Of a stretch of 9,916 bases of DNA, positions 1 through 6,754 are shown one piece after another (the first letter of the stretch is position 1; each line of letters begins with the position of its first letter). The position numbers and the translations under genes were made by a program. The DNA comes from JBDHUX01 sp039809405 (GTDB taxonomy: Bacteria > Patescibacteriota > Gracilibacteria > Absconditabacterales > Absconditicoccaceae), in the NCBI GenBank assembly GCA_039809405.1, contig JBDHUX010000031.1:1-9916 (forward strand). The letters are read 5' to 3'. The notes beneath the pieces were generated by a model. That model was not told where the DNA came from and ran no database searches. It saw only the letters and a list, made by a program, of their open reading frames with translations.

Positions 1-358
1 ATATCTTTTTTATTACATATCCTATAAGCAGGTGGTAGTAGTAGATATTTTTTGGAGCTAGTTGGTTTGAGCTGTCTATTATGTTAACAATAGAACATAT
101 ATCATAATCTGATTTACAAAACTCATCCAATTCATAGCTATAATCGATAGCAGCACTATGTGTATCTATATTTTGGATAAAATCTTCAAGAGACGGATCT
201 ATGACTATATCCAAGACTGCACCTGATTTGGTGAGTGGTTTTTGAAATATATCAAGTCATATAGGATGAGCTGAGACAGAATCTAATGCAAAAAATGTAG
301 CTATACTAGTAAATATAACGATCAAAACATAAAAAAATATATTATCAAGTTTTTTCAT
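1..358 (-). CDS. Putative exported protein, N-terminal part (cut by the window edge)
   Basis: Only the first 119 codons are visible; the gene runs off the left edge. The N-terminus looks like a Sec signal peptide: Lys at residues 2-3, a hydrophobic stretch FFYVLIVIFTSIATFFAL (about residues 8-25), then DSVSA-HP, which has an Ala-X-Ala-like cleavage site. The mature part has acidic and Tyr/Ile-rich stretches and two cysteines close together (FCKSDYDIC). I do not recognise a family. One in-frame UGA is read as Gly just after the signal peptide. The ATG at 358 is chosen because a perfect sigma-70 type promoter ends 8 nt before it and no earlier ATG lies in frame after that promoter. An exported or membrane-anchored product is inferred; the function is unknown. 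Confidence 0.75.
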
Positions 359-366
359 AGTAGTAC

Positions 367-395
367 ATTATACACAAGCGCACTGTGTTTGTCAA
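367..395 (-). promoter_or_regulatory. Consensus promoter of the exported-protein gene
   Basis: On the minus strand TTGACA (395-390) and TATAAT (372-367) are separated by exactly 17 nt. Both hexamers are perfect. The -10 box ends 8 nt before the ATG at 358, so transcription should begin at or next to the start codon, giving a leaderless mRNA. The spacer contains short inverted arms, ACACA (372-376) and TGTGT (384-388), that could be an operator but are too weak to claim. Confidence 0.8.
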
Positions 396-426
396 ATAAT
401 GATATAGGAAATAATTGATTATCAGA

Positions 427-669
427 TTATACTACATGATTTACCAAGATATCATAAAGCTCATCACGACTCTTTATATCTACAAAAGATACAATAATAA
501 CATCTCATACTCTCTTAGTTCATATGATGCCCATCGAGTAATGATCTATGTATTTTTTATCAACTCAAATCAAAGATCTTATACGATTATCAAACTCTTT
601 GGATATCTTTAAACTAACAAGATCTATCTTTTCTATACTTTTTGTGGAGATTGGTGGTTTTCAGACCAT
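427..669 (-). CDS. Small hypothetical protein, 80 aa
   Basis: Reading UGA as Gly gives an uninterrupted 80-aa frame from ATG 669 to TAA 427, using four UGA codons. The product starts MVGKPPISTKSIEKIDLVSL and continues with a charged region and alternating hydrophobic strands (GIIGTKRVGDVIIVSFVDI), ending in a helix-like DELYDILVNHVV. The composition looks like a compact alpha/beta soluble protein with no signal or membrane segment. I recognise no family. It lies only 13 nt after the stop of the kinase-like gene on the same strand and has no promoter of its own, so it is probably cotranscribed. The ATG at 669 is the first in frame after a TAA, which fixes the start. Confidence 0.65.
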
Positions 670-682
670 AAGATAGAGTTAT

Positions 683-1609
683 TTATAAATTCCATTTATG
701 TTTATTTGTATATGTTACATTTCAAAAATCAAGTCAGTATAGTCTGTCATTATATATTTTTAAATTGCCCCCATGATCTTCTATACTTAGTATTCAATTT
801 TTATGTAAGATTTGTTGTCGCTTTTTATAAATATCTACATATTGCTTGGTATTTTCTGTAAAACATCATGCAATGAGCTCTAACGGATCTACAGTTGGGC
901 TATGTATAAAAAAACTTTCATCAACTCACATATAGATCAAGACAGTAATAAGCTCGTGTTCTTTTATGTATGACATAATATTGTTTATATCAACGTTATG
1001 AGATTTTAATCTATATTTAATAAGTAATAAATCATCATAGTCATCTAATTCAGCATTTTTATGTATAAACTCATAAATCATTTTAGAATTGATTTTGTAC
1101 TTTTTTAGCAAATTATTTACTAAAAGTGTAAATCACGGTATATACTCCATAGTTATGTATTTGTCACTACATAGATTGTGTTCCAATATAGGTATATCAA
1201 AGTAGTTATTTTTTCAAAGCTGTTTATAGCACTCTTCAATCAGCTTATAGTTGTTGTATTCTGCTTCAAATGTATTATGAATATCATCATTATTAAACTT
1301 GATGCATATATCAGATAGTTGAACTACAAATCATTTTGATCACTCTCATTCAAGAGTAATTTGGTGTATTTTCTTGGTTTTTCTTATAGCTTCAAATAAT
1401 CCTTTGTACTTCAATATCTCTGGTCTATACGAAAGTAAATATAGAGCTCAAGGTACACTTCACCACAGTTCTCCAAATTCATCATAAGAGTACTTTTGTT
1501 TATTTATAGAAAAATTATCAACTATCTCGCTTTTCTTACCAAAAGAGTCGCAAATATATCACAAGTCATTTTTTATAGAAGTGTCGCTTGGGTGATCCGG
1601 TAGGTACAT
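683..1609 (-). CDS. Protein-kinase-fold-like protein
   Basis: A 308-aa frame (UGA as Gly) from ATG 1609 to TAA 683. Landmarks resemble a divergent kinase/aminoglycoside-phosphotransferase fold, in the right order. These are a Gly-rich loop LEGEGSKGF (about residues 86-94), a strand with a candidate ATP-binding Lys ICIKF (about 104), acidic residues in the next helix (EAEYNNYKLIEE) and a hinge-like TMEYIPG (about 153-159). Near the C-terminus lies SIEDHGGNLKIYNDRLYGLDFGN (about 274-296). The last part resembles a catalytic loop (Asp/His, then Asn) followed closely by a DFG metal-binding motif. The classical HxD order is altered (E-D-H-G-G-N), so activity is uncertain. The first 80 residues match nothing I know. 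It is the first gene of an operon with the 80-aa gene, behind a perfect promoter. Substrate and role are unknown; the family call is inference from motifs only. Confidence 0.6.
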
Positions 1610-1636
1610 AAAAAATATATAAAATATACTACCATA

Positions 1637-1665
1637 ATTATAATCATACGATAGTATATTGTCAA
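1637..1665 (-). promoter_or_regulatory. Consensus promoter of the kinase-like operon
   Basis: On the minus strand TTGACA (1665-1660) and TATAAT (1642-1637) are separated by 17 nt, both perfect matches to the sigma-70 consensus. The expected start of transcription is near 1630, leaving an AT-rich leader of about 20 nt before the ATG at 1609. No Shine-Dalgarno-like purine run is visible in that leader. Confidence 0.8.
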
Positions 1666-1800
1666 TTAATATTCAATTTTATAAAAAATTATGCATCTAT
1701 TGCAATATTATTTGGAGATATGTCTGCCACCAGAGCAGTTAAACTAAATCACAGAGACCCATATGTAGCTATAGTATCCAGGATACAAGGTAAATTTCGT

Positions 1801-2355
1801 CTATACCACTTCTCAAGTATTTGTATTTACACTAACTTCATCTCACTCAGAAGCAAAAAGTGGCACTTGCACCTCCAATCAAGTCTCTATGGTTGCAGGT
1901 TTTTTACCAGCAGTGGCTCTATTTCACTTATCGCCTGGAAGAGTAGACACGATCTTATAAGTTATAATATCTGGTAGTTTTATACCAATGGGATTGTCAT
2001 TGTATATCATGAGATAACAACTCAAGTTTTCTTTCAAGTACTCTACATAGTCTCATACTATATCATCAGATAACTCAAACATCTCTCATGTGTCATTTAT
2101 CATAAAATTATAATTTGTACCATCTGTATATAGATAAGTAGAAAGCATCATATTTACATCTGCAGACTCAAGCGTGACACCAGACTTATAAGTCATAGTA
2201 TTGTTGGCTCAAGTTATAATGTTTTTGGCTTTTAACGTATAAGTCGCTCATCACCTTCAAGTATGTGTATGGCTACTTTCTGTCACTCTATACAGATTTC
2301 AGTCTACATCTAGTATGACACCTTTTTTGGCTTCTGATATATCTATCTTTCACAT
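1801..2355 (-). CDS. efp: Translation elongation factor P
   Basis: EF-P binds ribosomes stalled at proline stretches and promotes peptide-bond formation. The frame is 184 aa, the usual length, ATG 2355 to TAG 1801. It aligns along its length with known EF-P: the KOW-like N-domain (MGKIDISEAKKGVILDVDG), domain II with ESADVNMMLSTYLYTDG and NYNFMINDTGEMFELSDD, and domain III with GGKPAT-like AGKKPATIETG followed by EVQVPLF and the C-terminal GDEVSVNTNTGEVV. The start aligns without gaps to the E. coli protein, which supports ATG 2355. The modified-loop residue, Lys34 in E. coli, is Arg34 here (HTGRGG). Several conserved glycines are UGA codons. It lies 143 nt downstream of rpsO on the same strand; a weak TTGAAT (2485-2480) and TAAAAT pair in that gap might be its promoter. 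Confidence 0.96.
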
Positions 2356-2498
2356 GATTTTAGTGTTATGAATATAAATAGTAAAGATATGATAAAAATA
2401 AAAATAACCTGAATTACTTGGTTTTGAATCACCGTATAGATCAGATTATCTTAGTGTATTTTATAAAAAAATATTAGCAATTCAAAAACTGTTATCAA

Positions 2499-2777
2499 TT
2501 ATACTTTCAATTTGAGTAAATCAGCTACAAACATGTATCTTTCCATATTGTTATCTTTCAAGTACCTCAAGAAACTTCTTCTTTTTGCAACTTTCCTGAG
2601 TAGGGATCTTTTTGCATCTACATCGTGTCTATTGTTCTCAACATGAGCTTGCAATATAGCTATCTGATCACTAAGTATAGCAATCTGTACTTCAGGAGAT
2701 CAGTTGTCTTTCTTGTGTCTTTTTAATTCATCTAATAGCTCTTTGACACTTTTTTCTGATTTAGTTTTTTTAGCCAT
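2499..2777 (-). CDS. rpsO: 30S ribosomal protein S15
   Basis: S15 is a primary 16S rRNA-binding protein of the small subunit platform. The frame is 92 aa (family about 89), ATG 2777 to TAA 2499. Family hallmarks are visible: DNGSPEVQIAILSDQIAIL (residues 24-42; usually DTGSPEVQ), then SLLRKVAKRRSFLRYLKDNNMERY (58-81), matching the usual GLL-LVGKRR-LLDYL-ERY block. The Gly of GSPEVQ is a UGA codon. The usual HKKDHHSRRGL segment is altered to NNRHDVDAKRSL, so one rRNA contact region has diverged. A Lys-rich N-terminus (MAKKTKSEKSVK) is typical. A possible upstream promoter (TTGATA near 2891-2886, TATTAT 16 nt further on) is weak, and read-through from tRNA-Leu 136 nt upstream is also possible. 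Confidence 0.97.
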
Positions 2778-2913
2778 GGTTATAGTTATTTATATATAAA
2801 TAAGCCGATACTTTAGGTGGCAAGACCAATAGTATGGTAAACCTTATATAGTACAATAAGACAGTTTTATAATAACATTTTGTTGATAAATATCAATAGA
2901 AATATTATAAACA

Positions 2914-2997
2914 TGCCCAAAGAGGGAGTCGAACCCTCACACCGTTACCGATACCAGATTTTGAGTCTAGCGTGTCTACCAGTTCCACCATCTGGGC
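2914..2997 (-). tRNA. tRNA-Leu (anticodon CAA)
   Basis: The 84-nt minus-strand sequence folds as a class II tRNA. The acceptor arm pairs GCCCAGA with TTTGGGC (one G-U), followed by discriminator A. The D-arm contains the A-GG run of AACTGGTAGA. The anticodon stem CTAGA/TCTGG encloses loop CTCAAAA with anticodon CAA, reading UUG leucine codons. The long variable arm pairs ATCG with CGGT, and the T-arm is GAGGG-TTCGACT-CCCTC. The 3' CCA is not encoded, so it must be added enzymatically. The gene lies upstream of rpsO on the same strand. Confidence 0.97.
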
Positions 2998-3022
2998 ATA
3001 AAATATAGAAATACAAGTTTAA

Positions 3023-3050
3023 TCTATAATAAAATCAGTAAATAAATCAA
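3023..3050 (-). promoter_or_regulatory. Probable promoter of tRNA-Leu
   Basis: On the minus strand TTGATT (3050-3045) is followed after 16 nt by TATAGA (3028-3023). The expected start near 3016 leaves about 18 nt before the tRNA 5' end, which is reasonable for a tRNA precursor. The -35 box is half of a 12-bp palindrome, AATCAATTGATT (3045-3056). Confidence 0.4.
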
Positions 3051-3057
3051 TTGATTT

Positions 3058-3160
3058 TTGGATATATTTGTTTAGTATCCAAATTGGATATGGTCACAAG
3101 ATCAGCTTATATTCATATAATTGTAAGTATAATAAATTTATAGAATATTAGATTTGGATA
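3058..3160. promoter_or_regulatory. TTGGATA motif cluster upstream of ssb
   Basis: The 7-mer TTGGATA occurs at 3058-3064, 3084-3090 and 3154-3160 on the plus strand, and once inverted (TATCCAA, 3076-3082). The inverted copy and the second direct copy form a 15-bp near-perfect palindrome, TATCCAAATTGGATA (3076-3090). A TATAAT box (3128-3133) lies between the second and third copies, without a clear -35. The arrangement looks like an operator array for ssb, or for ssb and the divergent tRNA-Leu. The regulator is unknown. Confidence 0.4.
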
Positions 3161-3206
3161 AAAAATAGAGATAATTGATATCAAATTTATAAATAAAATA
3201 AAGAAA

Positions 3207-3617
3207 ATGAGCTTCGACATCAACAAAGTAACTATCATGGGTAGATGCACATCGAGTGTAGAGATCAAAAAAATTGAATCTAGCCAAATGTCAGTTGTAA
3301 ACTTCACGATTGTAACCAACAGAAGATTTAAGAACAGCAAATGAGAGTATGTAAATGAACCAGAGTATCATAAGTGTACAGCTTATGGTAATAGTGCTGA
3401 TATACTTTGAAAGTATCTAAACAAAGGTAAGAAAGTATTTGTAGAAGGTAGACTCAAGACGAGAAAATGGACAGATGCAGATGGTAACAATAGAGCTTTT
3501 ACAGAGATAGTTGTAGATAAGTTTATATTTGTAGATAGCAGATCTGCTGATGAAGAATGAGGTGACGTAGATCACAATGAAGAAACTCAATCATACGACT
3601 ACGAAGAGAGTAATTAA
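3207..3617 (+). CDS. ssb: Single-stranded DNA-binding protein
   Basis: SSB coats single-stranded DNA during replication, recombination and repair. The frame is 136 aa, ATG 3207 to TAA 3615-3617. The N-terminal OB fold is clear: MSFDINKVTIMGRCTSSVEI (residues 1-20), the strand SVVNFTIVTNRRF (29-41), EPEYHKCTAYGNSADILGKYLNKGKKVFVEGRLKTRKWTDADG (51-93) and TEIVVDKFIFVDSR (99-112). Three UGA codons give Gly. The C-terminal tail is acidic (ADEEGGDVDHNEETQSYDYEESN) but ends in Ser-Asn, without the Pro-Phe tip by which typical bacterial SSBs dock partner proteins. The start is fixed by the match to SSB N-termini. No Shine-Dalgarno is evident; AAAGAAA precedes the ATG. A terminator follows at 3651. 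Confidence 0.95.
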
Positions 3618-3650
3618 TACGAAGCTAAGTATCAAGATAAACAAAACACC

Positions 3651-3682
3651 AATCCCAAATAAATTTTTTATTGGGATTTTTT
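3651..3682 (+). terminator. Intrinsic terminator of ssb
   Basis: AATCCC (3651-3656) pairs with GGGATT (3673-3678), and the inner AATAAA pairs with TTTATT around a TTT loop with one bulged A. A run of T follows (3677-3682). It lies 33 nt after the ssb stop and separates ssb from the convergent 94-aa gene. Confidence 0.85.
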
Positions 3683-3723
3683 ACTTATATGACTCTCATG
3701 TAGTAGGATAGTTCTTATAAAAA

Positions 3724-4008
3724 TTACTCACTAATTCCCAGTTTTCTATTTATTAGATGGATACAATTATTTTTTTGCTCATTAGTCAGGTTAATGCTAT
3801 TTGCTATCTCCTTTCTAGTCTGCTTTAACTTATCGCTATCTTTTCTAGATAGTTTAGGGTTTCAAGAGTTTAGTCTCCTATTTACTGCATGTATAAGTGC
3901 ATCAAAGTCATCTTTGGGTAGTCTATCTACTAGATCAAAAAACCTATCGGACAATCATTCTTTTGTCTTAATAATTGTGTCAAAGTAATTTCATTTTTCC
4001 TTACTCAT
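3724..4008 (-). CDS. Hypothetical protein, 94 aa
   Basis: ATG 4008 to TAA 3724, with three UGA codons read as Gly. The product begins MSKEKGNYFDTIIKTKEGLS and is strongly charged and helix-prone, with many Lys, Arg and Asp (RFFDLVDRLPKDDFDALI, then KLSRKDSDKLKQTRKEIANSI) and a C-terminal NNCIHLINRKLGISE. No signal peptide or membrane segment is visible. I do not recognise the family. The pattern of short amphipathic helices could suit a small regulatory or nucleic-acid-associated protein, but nothing specific supports that. A good promoter lies upstream, so it is probably transcribed alone. It converges with ssb. Confidence 0.7.
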
Positions 4009-4058
4009 TTGTTTTTTAATTTAAAGACATATTTATATATTATAAATAATTAATATAC

Positions 4059-4086
4059 ATTATATGTCAATATATAATTATGTCAA
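4059..4086 (-). promoter_or_regulatory. Promoter of the 94-aa gene, with duplicated TTGACATA
   Basis: On the minus strand TTGACA (4086-4081) is followed after 16 nt by TATAAT (4064-4059). The sequence ATTGACATA occurs twice in tandem here; the second TTGACA (4070-4065) directly abuts the -10 box. The expected leader is about 45 nt. The region also lies just after the trmD stop, so it ends the trmD unit and starts the next. Confidence 0.65.
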
Positions 4087-4098
4087 TCGTGTAATCTT

Positions 4099-4770
4099 CT
4101 ATTCCAATCCTCTATGTTTATCAATATTTTTGTGGTGTCATGAAAGTAATACATCTGGCACAATGTATCCATAAACATCGTCTGGTCTTGTGTAGTGTGG
4201 AAATTCTACATAATCAAGTCCGTGTGCAGGATAATAAGACTCTATTTGTGGAGGTTTGTGTGTTCCATCCGGTAGTAATCTGATGATACTTTCCATGATC
4301 ATCATACTCGGTACTTCTCCACCATAGACCACAAAATGTCATAAAGAAATTTTGATAAATTGTTCACCATAATGATCTTGCATATATAGTTCAAATCTAT
4401 GATCTATTCACTCATATCTTCAACATATTATAATAATATCGGCGTAGTCTGACATAGCAAATTTATGAGCATGGGTCTGATTATAATAATTATCTGATGG
4501 AGAAGGATAAAGTACCATAAATTTTGCTCACAGTCCAAGTCACGATATCACACTCTCTATTGAGTCAATTATTGGTTTTGCTTTTAGAAGTAATCACTCA
4601 CCTCACCCATAAACTCTATCATCTACGGTCTTATGTTTATCGGTTGTGAAATCCCTAGGATTAATAAAGTCAATATCAAAAACTCATCACTCTCTAGCTC
4701 TTTTTACCATACTTATAGATGTCCAGCTCTCGAATAATTCTGGAAATATACTTATTATGTGAAATTTCAT
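4099..4770 (-). CDS. trmD: tRNA (guanine37-N1)-methyltransferase
   Basis: TrmD transfers a methyl group from S-adenosylmethionine to N1 of G37 in tRNAs reading CNN and some other codons, which prevents frameshifting. The frame is 223 aa, ATG 4770 to TAG 4099. SPOUT/trefoil-knot hallmarks are in order: FHIISIFPELFESW (residues 3-16), the loop TVDDRVYGGGEGLLLKAKP (48-66), ICGRYEGIDHRFE (115-127; both Gly are UGA), SLGHFVVYGGEVPSMMIMESIIRLLP, and EFPHYTRPDDVYGYIVPDVLLSGHHKNIDKHR at the C-terminus. It is somewhat shorter than the common 230-255 aa, with a reduced C-terminal domain. The usual LSPQGR segment is replaced by YPSPSDNYYNQ. It is divergent from tsaE, another position-37 tRNA modification gene, across 94 nt. 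No strong -35 is visible upstream. Confidence 0.97.
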
Positions 4771-4864
4771 TAGATTTTGATCTAGATAAATATATATTAT
4801 AATCAGATTATATTTATATCATCCATTTTCAAATATAAATTAGGTATAAATTAAATACAAAATT
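4771..4864. promoter_or_regulatory. Divergent trmD-tsaE promoter region
   Basis: This AT-rich 94-bp gap has TATAAT boxes on both strands: plus 4798-4803, minus 4801-4796 and 4812-4807. On the plus strand TTTTGA lies 17 nt before the first. TATAAA (4845-4850) lies 14 nt before the tsaE ATG. The 13-bp palindrome ATAATCAGATTAT (4799-4811) overlaps the boxes and recurs, with T for the central A, at 7799-7811. Which boxes are used cannot be told from the sequence. Confidence 0.4.
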
Positions 4865-5260
4865 ATGAAAAAGTACAATATATCGACGCCACAAGATATG
4901 ATAGACCTATGAGAGAAACTATCAAGAGAGTATAAGAAATTGCTTCTTTATGCTGACCTATGAGCTGGTAAAACGCACTTGGTAAAAGGGTTTGCAAAGT
5001 GACTTGGGATAGATATAGATAAAGTGCATAGCCCTACTTATGTCTATTTTCATGAATATGATGATAAGTTGTTGCATATTGATATGTATAGAGTTGTAGA
5101 CTCTGCTAGATTGATAAGATGAGGTATATGGGATAAGATACAAGATTATGATTATATATGTATAGAGCGACCTAGATTTGAAAGTAGCTGGATAGGTGAT
5201 GATTGGATCAAGGTAGATATAAAGATAAACTGAGATGAAAGGATTGTAGAGATTGGATAG
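4865..5260 (+). CDS. tsaE: tRNA threonylcarbamoyladenosine biosynthesis ATPase TsaE
   Basis: TsaE is the ATPase that, with TsaB and TsaD, drives t6A formation at A37 of ANN-decoding tRNAs. The frame is 131 aa (family about 130-160), ATG 4865 to TAG 5258-5260, with five UGA-Gly codons. Hallmarks are the N-terminal STPQDMIDLGEKLSREY (residues 7-23), the P-loop ADLGAGKTH (30-38; Gly33 is UGA), SPTYVYFHEYDDKLLHIDMYR (56-76; usually SPTF...NEY...H-D-YR) and YICIERPRF (97-105), which stands where most family members have IEWPER. Replacement of that Trp is unusual. The C-terminal strand VDIKINGDERIVEI is typical. It heads the plus-strand series tsaE-ruvB-gatC; the 156-nt gap to ruvB holds no gene that I can see. 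Confidence 0.93.
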
Positions 5261-5405
5261 GATATATATTATCGTAATATAATAATATAGTAATAATATC
5301 TAATTAGATAAATTTAAATCTTCTGATTGATAGGTCAATATTGCTTGAAAAAACGATGTCTTTCATTACATTTGAATCTAGCTAGAAACGATCTGATTAT
5401 CTTAA

Positions 5406-5411
5406 TATAAT
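5406..5411 (+). promoter_or_regulatory. -10 box next to the ruvB start
   Basis: TATAAT ends 5 nt before the ruvB ATG at 5417. If used, transcription would start at the ATG and the mRNA would be leaderless. No convincing -35 lies at 16-18 nt. TCTGATTAT (5392-5400), a motif recurring in this window, lies just upstream. Confidence 0.35.
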
Positions 5412-5416
5412 CACCT

Positions 5417-6352
5417 ATGGAAATAAAAAAAATTGATATAGCACAGCATACAAGTGAAAATTTCAGACCAACATGATGGGATGATTTTGTGTGACAGGAA
5501 GATATAAAAAAAGTCCTTAAGACAGCCATAGATAGTTCAAAAAAAAGCAATAAACCCATATGACATATACTTTTCTTGGGACAAGCGTGATATGGTAAAA
5601 CTACACTTGCACAAATCATTGCTAACGATATAGGAAGAAATATCAAGATAGTCACTGGGTATGCACTCTCAAAACCAGCTGATCTGATATCTGTATTAAA
5701 TATTCTTGATAGCTGAGATATACTTTTTATAGATGAGATACATAGACTTGCCCCCAAGATAGAAGAGATGCTCTACACTGCTATGGAAGATCATGTGATA
5801 GATATGGTCATGCCAGATGGTGGCAACCTCAGACTTCCTATCCAGCCATTTACACTTGTAGGAGCTACCACCAAATCTGATAACCTTAGTAAACCATTAA
5901 AGTCTAGATTTGTATATAAATTCCACTTTGTAGAATATGACGAAGATGAAAAGAAGAAGATAATCTGATACTATCTCGATAAACTATGACTTGCGTGAGA
6001 TTTACAAACTACTGACCAATTAAGTAAAGTAGTGGACAGTGTACCAAGAGAGATATACAATATGTGTATCAGACTATCAGATTATATCATATCAAAAAAA
6101 TTGGACCATAAGCTTAATCAGTATGATATAGCCGAATTTATCACACGAAGCAAGGTGGAGCAATGAGGTATCACACCTATACAGCAAAGATACATAGAGA
6201 TATTGAGAACTGAAGATAAACCATTGTGATTGAAGACTATAGCTATCAAGATGTGACTGGATGAAAAAAGTATAGAAGAAGATATAGAGCCACTTCTTAT
6301 CAAGCTAGGCAAAGTAGATAAAACATCCAAAGGTAGAGTAATATGATGATAG
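5417..6352 (+). CDS. ruvB: Holliday junction branch migration ATPase RuvB
   Basis: RuvB is the hexameric AAA+ motor that, with RuvA, moves Holliday junctions during recombination repair. The frame is 311 aa (family about 330-350), ATG 5417 to TAG 6350-6352. In order: FRPTGWDDFVGQE (residues 16-28), Walker A GQAGYGKT (55-62; usually GPPGLGKT), Walker B DILFIDEIHRL (101-111), TAMEDHVIDMVMPDG (121-135), sensor 1 FTLVGATTKSDNLSKPL (145-161) and the arginine finger SRF (Arg164). The C-terminal winged helix carries KPLGLKTIA, EPLLIKLGKVDKTSKGRV and ends in Ile-Gly-Gly. Many invariant Gly (20, 26, 49, 58, 100) are UGA, so under the standard code the gene would be shattered. The Walker A loop residues are unusual but keep GxxxxGKT. 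The ATG at 5417 is the first that allows the family N-terminus. It is the central gene of the plus-strand block. Confidence 0.96.
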
Positions 6353-6442
6353 TCACTACCTCATATGCAACCAAATGTTATCTTGAACATAGCGAAAGAT
6401 TTCAACGAAATAAGTTTGAGATAATAATATAATAATTCAAAT

Positions 6443-6448
6443 TATAAT
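6443..6448 (+). promoter_or_regulatory. -10 box next to the gatC start
   Basis: TATAAT ends 8 nt before the ATG at 6457, the same distance as at the perfect leaderless promoter near 367. The only nearby -35-like element, TTGAGA (6416-6421), is 21 nt away, which is too far, so the call is weak. Confidence 0.35.
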
Positions 6449-6456
6449 CAAAAAAA

Positions 6457-6738
6457 ATGATATCTAGAAAAGAATTAGACAAACTTCTTACTATGCAGGC
6501 CTTGTCAATAAAAGAGTCAGATTATGATCTATTTTTATCACAGATAGATAGTATTGTAGGTTTTTTTGATAAATTACAGACGGTAGATATACAAATTGAC
6601 AATCTATATGAAGATAGTAAGAGGGAGCTTATTTGGGATCAAGATAATACATTTGAGAACCAAGAAGGCATAATATCAAGCATAAATCACCCAGTAGTGA
6701 CCAATAGTCTACAGATAAGTTTCAAGAAAGAGAAATAA
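6457..6738 (+). CDS. gatC: Aspartyl/glutamyl-tRNA amidotransferase subunit C
   Basis: GatC is the small subunit that stabilises GatAB, the enzyme converting Glu-tRNA(Gln) or Asp-tRNA(Asn) to the amidated form. The frame is 93 aa (family about 95), ATG 6457 to TAA 6736-6738. The N-terminal half matches the family: ISRKELDKLLTMQALSIKESDYDLFLSQIDSIVGFFDKLQTVD corresponds to the usual I-EV-KLA-LARL-L-E-E---F--QL--IL-Y---L--VD. The second half is looser, with NHPVVTNSLQISFKKEK at the C-terminus in place of the usual F-VP-V. It uses no UGA codon. gatA and gatB are not adjacent, so the operon seen in many bacteria is split. It follows ruvB by 104 nt and converges with the HAD gene, 16 nt between stops. 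Confidence 0.85.
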   Translation: MISRKELDKLLTMQALSIKESDYDLFLSQIDSIVGFFDKLQTVDIQIDNLYEDSKRELIWDQDNTFENQEGIISSINHPVVTNSLQISFKKEK

Positions 6739-6754
6739 TCAAATCATATATAAA

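Noticed and set aside
372..388. ACACA...TGTGT arms as a terminator of the 80-aa gene
   Set aside because: The stem is only 5 bp, has no T-run, and lies inside the spacer of a perfect promoter.
1692..1826. 45-codon minus-strand frame after efp ending in LVADISPNNIAIDA
   Set aside because: The peptide looks protein-like, but it has no ATG, GTG or TTG suitable as a start, overlaps the efp end and has no recognisable family.
1720..1977. 85-codon plus-strand open frame beginning MSATRAVKLN
   Set aside because: Most of it lies antisense to the C-terminal half of efp, which is certain; the part outside efp has no family match or promoter.
2883..2896. Palindrome TTGATAAATATCAA between tRNA-Leu and rpsO
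   Set aside because: A 6-bp-arm AT-rich palindrome is weak evidence on its own; it may simply contain the TTGATA of a promoter.
3113..3340. Hydrophobic 75-codon minus-strand frame
   Set aside because: Antisense shadow of the ssb N-terminus and its AT-rich upstream region.
5335..5757. 140-codon minus-strand frame
   Set aside because: It is long under the standard code only because it lies antisense to ruvB, whose AAA+ motifs are unmistakable in code 25.
6342..6434. 30-codon plus-strand frame overlapping the ruvB stop (MMIVTTSYAT...)
   Set aside because: Short, ends in a run of Ile codons, no family; best seen as the untranslated gap between ruvB and gatC.
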